Shown here: piece by piece, positions 23,547-25,448 of the stretch
How the letters are laid out: every line of letters starts with the position of its first letter
Numbering within the stretch: the stretch's first letter is position 1
IMG/VR virus record: IMGVR_UViG_3300021963_007164
Coordinates: 1 to 25,448 of that record
Source: a virus
Strand: one strand, 5' to 3'
Length of the DNA stretch: 25,448 nucleotides
The notes under the pieces: model-generated
Seen by the model: only the letters and a program-made list of their open reading frames with translations
The model's database searches: none
What the model was told of the DNA's origin: nothing
Program-made: the position numbers and the translations under genes

Positions 23547-24097
23547 TACCATTCAAGCATTTAGATTGGGATGAGCCGTTTGATAGTTACACAAAAGAAC
23601 TTCAACGGTTTATCCAATCAACTGGGCTTGTAGAAAAGGGTACGTTCTTCAATCCCATAGGTGCTGCACGTGTCTATGAAGCAATACCTAGCCTCAAAGA
23701 TTTGTTTGTTCGTCACAACCTAACAGACTTCCACTCAATGGCTGTTATAAGAGTATTGCCAGCAAGCGTTGCTCCTAACTTTCCTCATACAGATGTAATG
23801 CCGAATCCAGATCAAAAGATTGCTCTCAACTGGCCTGTATTTAATTGTGAGGATACTTACACAGCGTTCTATGAAGAGAAGAGTGATGCTAATCCCGAGC
23901 TTGTTAAGCTATCAAATGGATTGCCATACAAAAAATACAAGTACAGCGATGTAGTCGAGACTCATAGAATAAAAATTAACTTGCCAACCGCTATTAGATA
24001 TGATATACTTCATGCGGTCGTAAACGAAACGGAAAGAGTTAGGATAACTGCTTCATTCAGGTTTGTGTCTAATCATTGGGAGCTGTTTAATGGCTAA
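23543..24097 (+). CDS. 2OG-Fe(II) oxygenase-like double-stranded beta-helix protein
   Basis: A 184-aa protein with the metal triad pattern of Fe(II)/2-oxoglutarate dioxygenases: H82-T-D84 in F-P-H-T-D, then a distal H157 in D-I-L-H-A-V-V-N, and R167 at a fit distance to bind 2-oxoglutarate (R-V-R-I-T). The segment A-L-N-W-P-V-F-N-C-E-D-T-Y-T-A-F-Y lies between, as in many marine phage proteins annotated as 2OG oxygenases. The substrate is unknown. It overlaps folE by 4 bases, so it may act in the same pathway, for example on a modified base or nucleotide, but this is inference. The C-terminus overlaps the next gene. Confidence 0.65.
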   Translation: MIPFKHLDWDEPFDSYTKELQRFIQSTGLVEKGTFFNPIGAARVYEAIPSLKDLFVRHNLTDFHSMAVIRVLPASVAPNFPHTDVMPNPDQKIALNWPVFNCEDTYTAFYEEKSDANPELVKLSNGLPYKKYKYSDVVETHRIKINLPTAIRYDILHAVVNETERVRITASFRFVSNHWELFNG

Positions 24098-24482
24098 AGT
24101 GTATTTTTGTAAATTTACTGATAAGAAAACTGGTAAGTTTTTTTATAAGTTTGGACACACAACAAAAAGTGATGTGTTAGAAAGATTCGATGTAAAGTAT
24201 GATGCACGTTACGGAGAATTTCACATTAAAGCGATCTGTAGTATTTGGGGTGATATAAGTTGGTGCCAGGATGTAGAGGAAGTATACAAGGCAAGATATC
24301 CTAAAAATATTTGGCTTGAGGATTTTTTTGGTGATGATCGTAAGTGGGATAATTTTTCTGGTATCACGGAAATTGTTTATATGGATGACCTAACATACAA
24401 GTGGGCGGTGAAATCATTTTACCAATTGAAAGAATCGCAAGATAAAGTTTATAAACGAAAAGAAAGTAACTATGGAAAGTAA
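24090..24482 (+). CDS. Small protein, possible GIY-YIG/T5orf172-like domain
   Basis: A 130-aa protein. The ATG at 24090 has a GGGAG site seven bases upstream, and an earlier in-frame ATG (24063) lies inside the previous gene. V-Y-F-C-K-F near the start and F-Y-K-F-G-H-T-T-K-S-D-V-L-E-R-F resemble the strand-and-K-x-G-x-T pattern of GIY-YIG-related T5orf172 domains. A second half contains E-E-V-Y-K-A-R-Y-P and ends basic. The GIY-YIG call is weak because the G-I-Y motif is not exact. It overlaps its neighbours by 8 and 11 bases. Confidence 0.6.
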   Translation: MAKVYFCKFTDKKTGKFFYKFGHTTKSDVLERFDVKYDARYGEFHIKAICSIWGDISWCQDVEEVYKARYPKNIWLEDFFGDDRKWDNFSGITEIVYMDDLTYKWAVKSFYQLKESQDKVYKRKESNYGK

Positions 24483-24882
24483 AAGTTTTATTTGGGTGAC
24501 GTTTCAGAAAGAAGGTATTCACAAATACCCAGCAGCTGCTACAGATCCAACGCTTGCTACAGGTGACTGGTTAGATGTCAGCTTCCTTGGAACACCACAC
24601 CGACACATCTTTCATTTTCGAGTAGAAATGGAAGTGTTCCATGATAATAGAGATGTTGAGTTTATTCAGTTTAAACGTTGGCTTGAAAGTTGGTATGCAG
24701 ATGGTACACTTTCTTTAGACTACAAGTCGTGTGAAATGATGTCTAAGGATCTATATAGTAAAGTGATTGAAAAATGGCCTGGTCGTGATTATGTGATTGA
24801 AGTATCTGAAGATGGTGAGAATGGATGTCGCATGTACTTCCCCAGTAAAGATGAACTTAGTTGGAAAATTTATAATGCTTAA
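24472..24882 (+). CDS. Second T-fold (QueD/PTPS-like) protein lacking catalytic Cys
   Basis: A 136-aa protein that I read as a T-fold relative of QueD. The first zinc ligand is H17 in F-x4-I-H-K-Y-P (compare A-A-H-R-L-P). The pair H43 and H45 is in P-H-R-H-I-F-H-F-R-V-E (compare H-G-H-x-F). D-V-E-F-I-Q-F-K-R-W-L matches the D-F-x-x-L-K helix, and S-C-E (compare P-T-x-E) precedes L-Y-x-K-V and V-I-E-V-S-E-D. The Cys four residues before the first H of HxH is absent (L39). It therefore keeps the zinc triad but loses the catalytic Cys. It overlaps the next gene by 8 bases. The fold call is from pattern, not alignment. Confidence 0.6.
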   Translation: MESKSFIWVTFQKEGIHKYPAAATDPTLATGDWLDVSFLGTPHRHIFHFRVEMEVFHDNRDVEFIQFKRWLESWYADGTLSLDYKSCEMMSKDLYSKVIEKWPGRDYVIEVSEDGENGCRMYFPSKDELSWKIYNA

Positions 24883-25448
24883 TTTTTGTCATATCTCTCC
24901 TACAGCATATTTGCAAAGATACACCAATACGAATGGTGCTCATCTATTGCTAGCTCATCTTGTCGAAGAAGATCCGGAGTACCGTGATTACTATGCTAAT
25001 CTCGATGATGGCAAGTATAAGATTATGGACAATAGTGCATTTGAGATGTTCAAGCTCGGTCGTGATATGTACGAATCGGATAAGCTAATTGAAATGGGCA
25101 CTGCATGTAAAGCGGATTGTATTGTTCTATCTGATTATCCAAAGCAACACTCTCAACGTACGACAGACGCAGCAAAGAGGCTGATCCCTGAATTCAAAGC
25201 TGCAGGGTTTGATACATTTTTTGTTCCACAAAGCAATCTTGGTGATATGAACGATTATGTCAACTGCATTGAGTGGGGATTGGCACACGAGTCAATTGAT
25301 TTGATTGGATTGTCTATTTTAGGTGCACCTATTGCGTGTGGTGTTGATGAGTCAACGTTTGAGGGTGGTAAGCGTAGTGATGCATATAAGATGCAACGTT
25401 ATCTCTCTCGTTTGAACGTCTTTAGAGAGCTTGAGAAACGTAAACTAC
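24875..25448 (+). CDS. dpdA: DpdA/TGT-like 7-deazaguanine transglycosylase, 3'-truncated by window edge
   Basis: Open reading frame from ATG 24875 to the window end (191 codons), continuing beyond. The pattern fits the tRNA-guanine transglycosylase superfamily, in its phage DNA-modifying DpdA branch: I-M-D-N-S-A-F-E (50-57, D52; compare D-S-G-G-F-Q in TGT), A-D-C-I-V-L-S-D-Y-P (80-89, D87), then F-F-V-P-Q-S-N, and D-L-I-G-L-S-I-L-G-A-P. DpdA proteins exchange guanine in DNA for a deazaguanine. The N-terminal L-L-L-A-H-L-V segment is also typical. It overlaps the T-fold gene by 8 bases. The zinc-binding region would lie past the edge, so the family call is not fully testable here. Confidence 0.72.
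   Translation, partial: MLNFCHISPTAYLQRYTNTNGAHLLLAHLVEEDPEYRDYYANLDDGKYKIMDNSAFEMFKLGRDMYESDKLIEMGTACKADCIVLSDYPKQHSQRTTDAAKRLIPEFKAAGFDTFFVPQSNLGDMNDYVNCIEWGLAHESIDLIGLSILGAPIACGVDESTFEGGKRSDAYKMQRYLSRLNVFRELEKRKL

Noticed and set aside
18556-25448. QueC gene in the accessory block
   Set aside because: I looked for the N-terminal S-G-G-x-D-S loop and the zinc cysteines of QueC in all frames given and saw none.
1-25448. tRNA genes, CRISPR arrays, insertion sequences or attachment sites
   Set aside because: No cloverleaf, spaced repeats, transposase or inverted-repeat ends were noticed, and no gap exceeds 100 bases.

Overview
This window is part of a tailed-phage genome of the T4 superfamily (contractile-tailed myovirus). 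The sequence is AT-rich, every gene lies on the + strand, and genes are packed with short gaps or overlaps. Gene order and protein motifs match the T4 head/tail module in its marine (cyanophage/pelagiphage-like) arrangement: gp14-15-16-17-18-19-20-67-x-x-21-22-23, then gp3-uvsY-uvsW-x-gp55-gp47-gp46, with no gp24 vertex gene after gp23. The host cannot be read from this window. No photosynthesis genes or tRNAs are visible.

Layout. 1-3480: neck/tail completion (gp14, gp15) and DNA packaging (gp16, gp17). 3557-7918: tail sheath, tail tube and portal. 7934-12357: prohead core (gp67-like), two less well-known proteins, protease gp21, scaffold gp22 and major capsid gp23, closed by a strong UUCG-loop terminator. 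12442-18559: gp3-like tail protein, recombination proteins UvsY and UvsW, a small Sm-like protein, late sigma factor gp55, and the gp47/gp46 nuclease. Exact TATAAATA late promoters precede gp18, gp22 and gp23, and a one-mismatch copy precedes the gp3-like gene. The sigma factor expected to read them (gp55) is encoded in the same window.

18556-25448 is an accessory block that runs past the window end: peptide deformylase, a short nucleotide-sugar dehydrogenase, QueE, QueD-like, an APS-kinase/nucleotidyltransferase fusion, a small unknown protein, a sulfotransferase-like protein, FolE (GTP cyclohydrolase I), a 2OG-Fe(II) oxygenase-like protein, a possible GIY-YIG-like protein, a second QueD-like (T-fold) protein, and the start of a DpdA/TGT-like 7-deazaguanine transglycosylase.

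The most interesting reading is a 7-deazaguanine DNA-modification pathway. FolE would make dihydroneopterin triphosphate, a T-fold enzyme would make carboxytetrahydropterin, QueE would make 7-carboxy-7-deazaguanine, and the DpdA-like enzyme would exchange a deazaguanine base into phage DNA. No QueC is seen in the window. Two T-fold proteins show complementary losses of active-site residues, and QueE has a 38-residue spacing inside its Fe-S cysteine motif. A second possible theme is sulfation: the APS-kinase/nucleotidyltransferase fusion and the sulfotransferase-like protein are separated by only one small gene.
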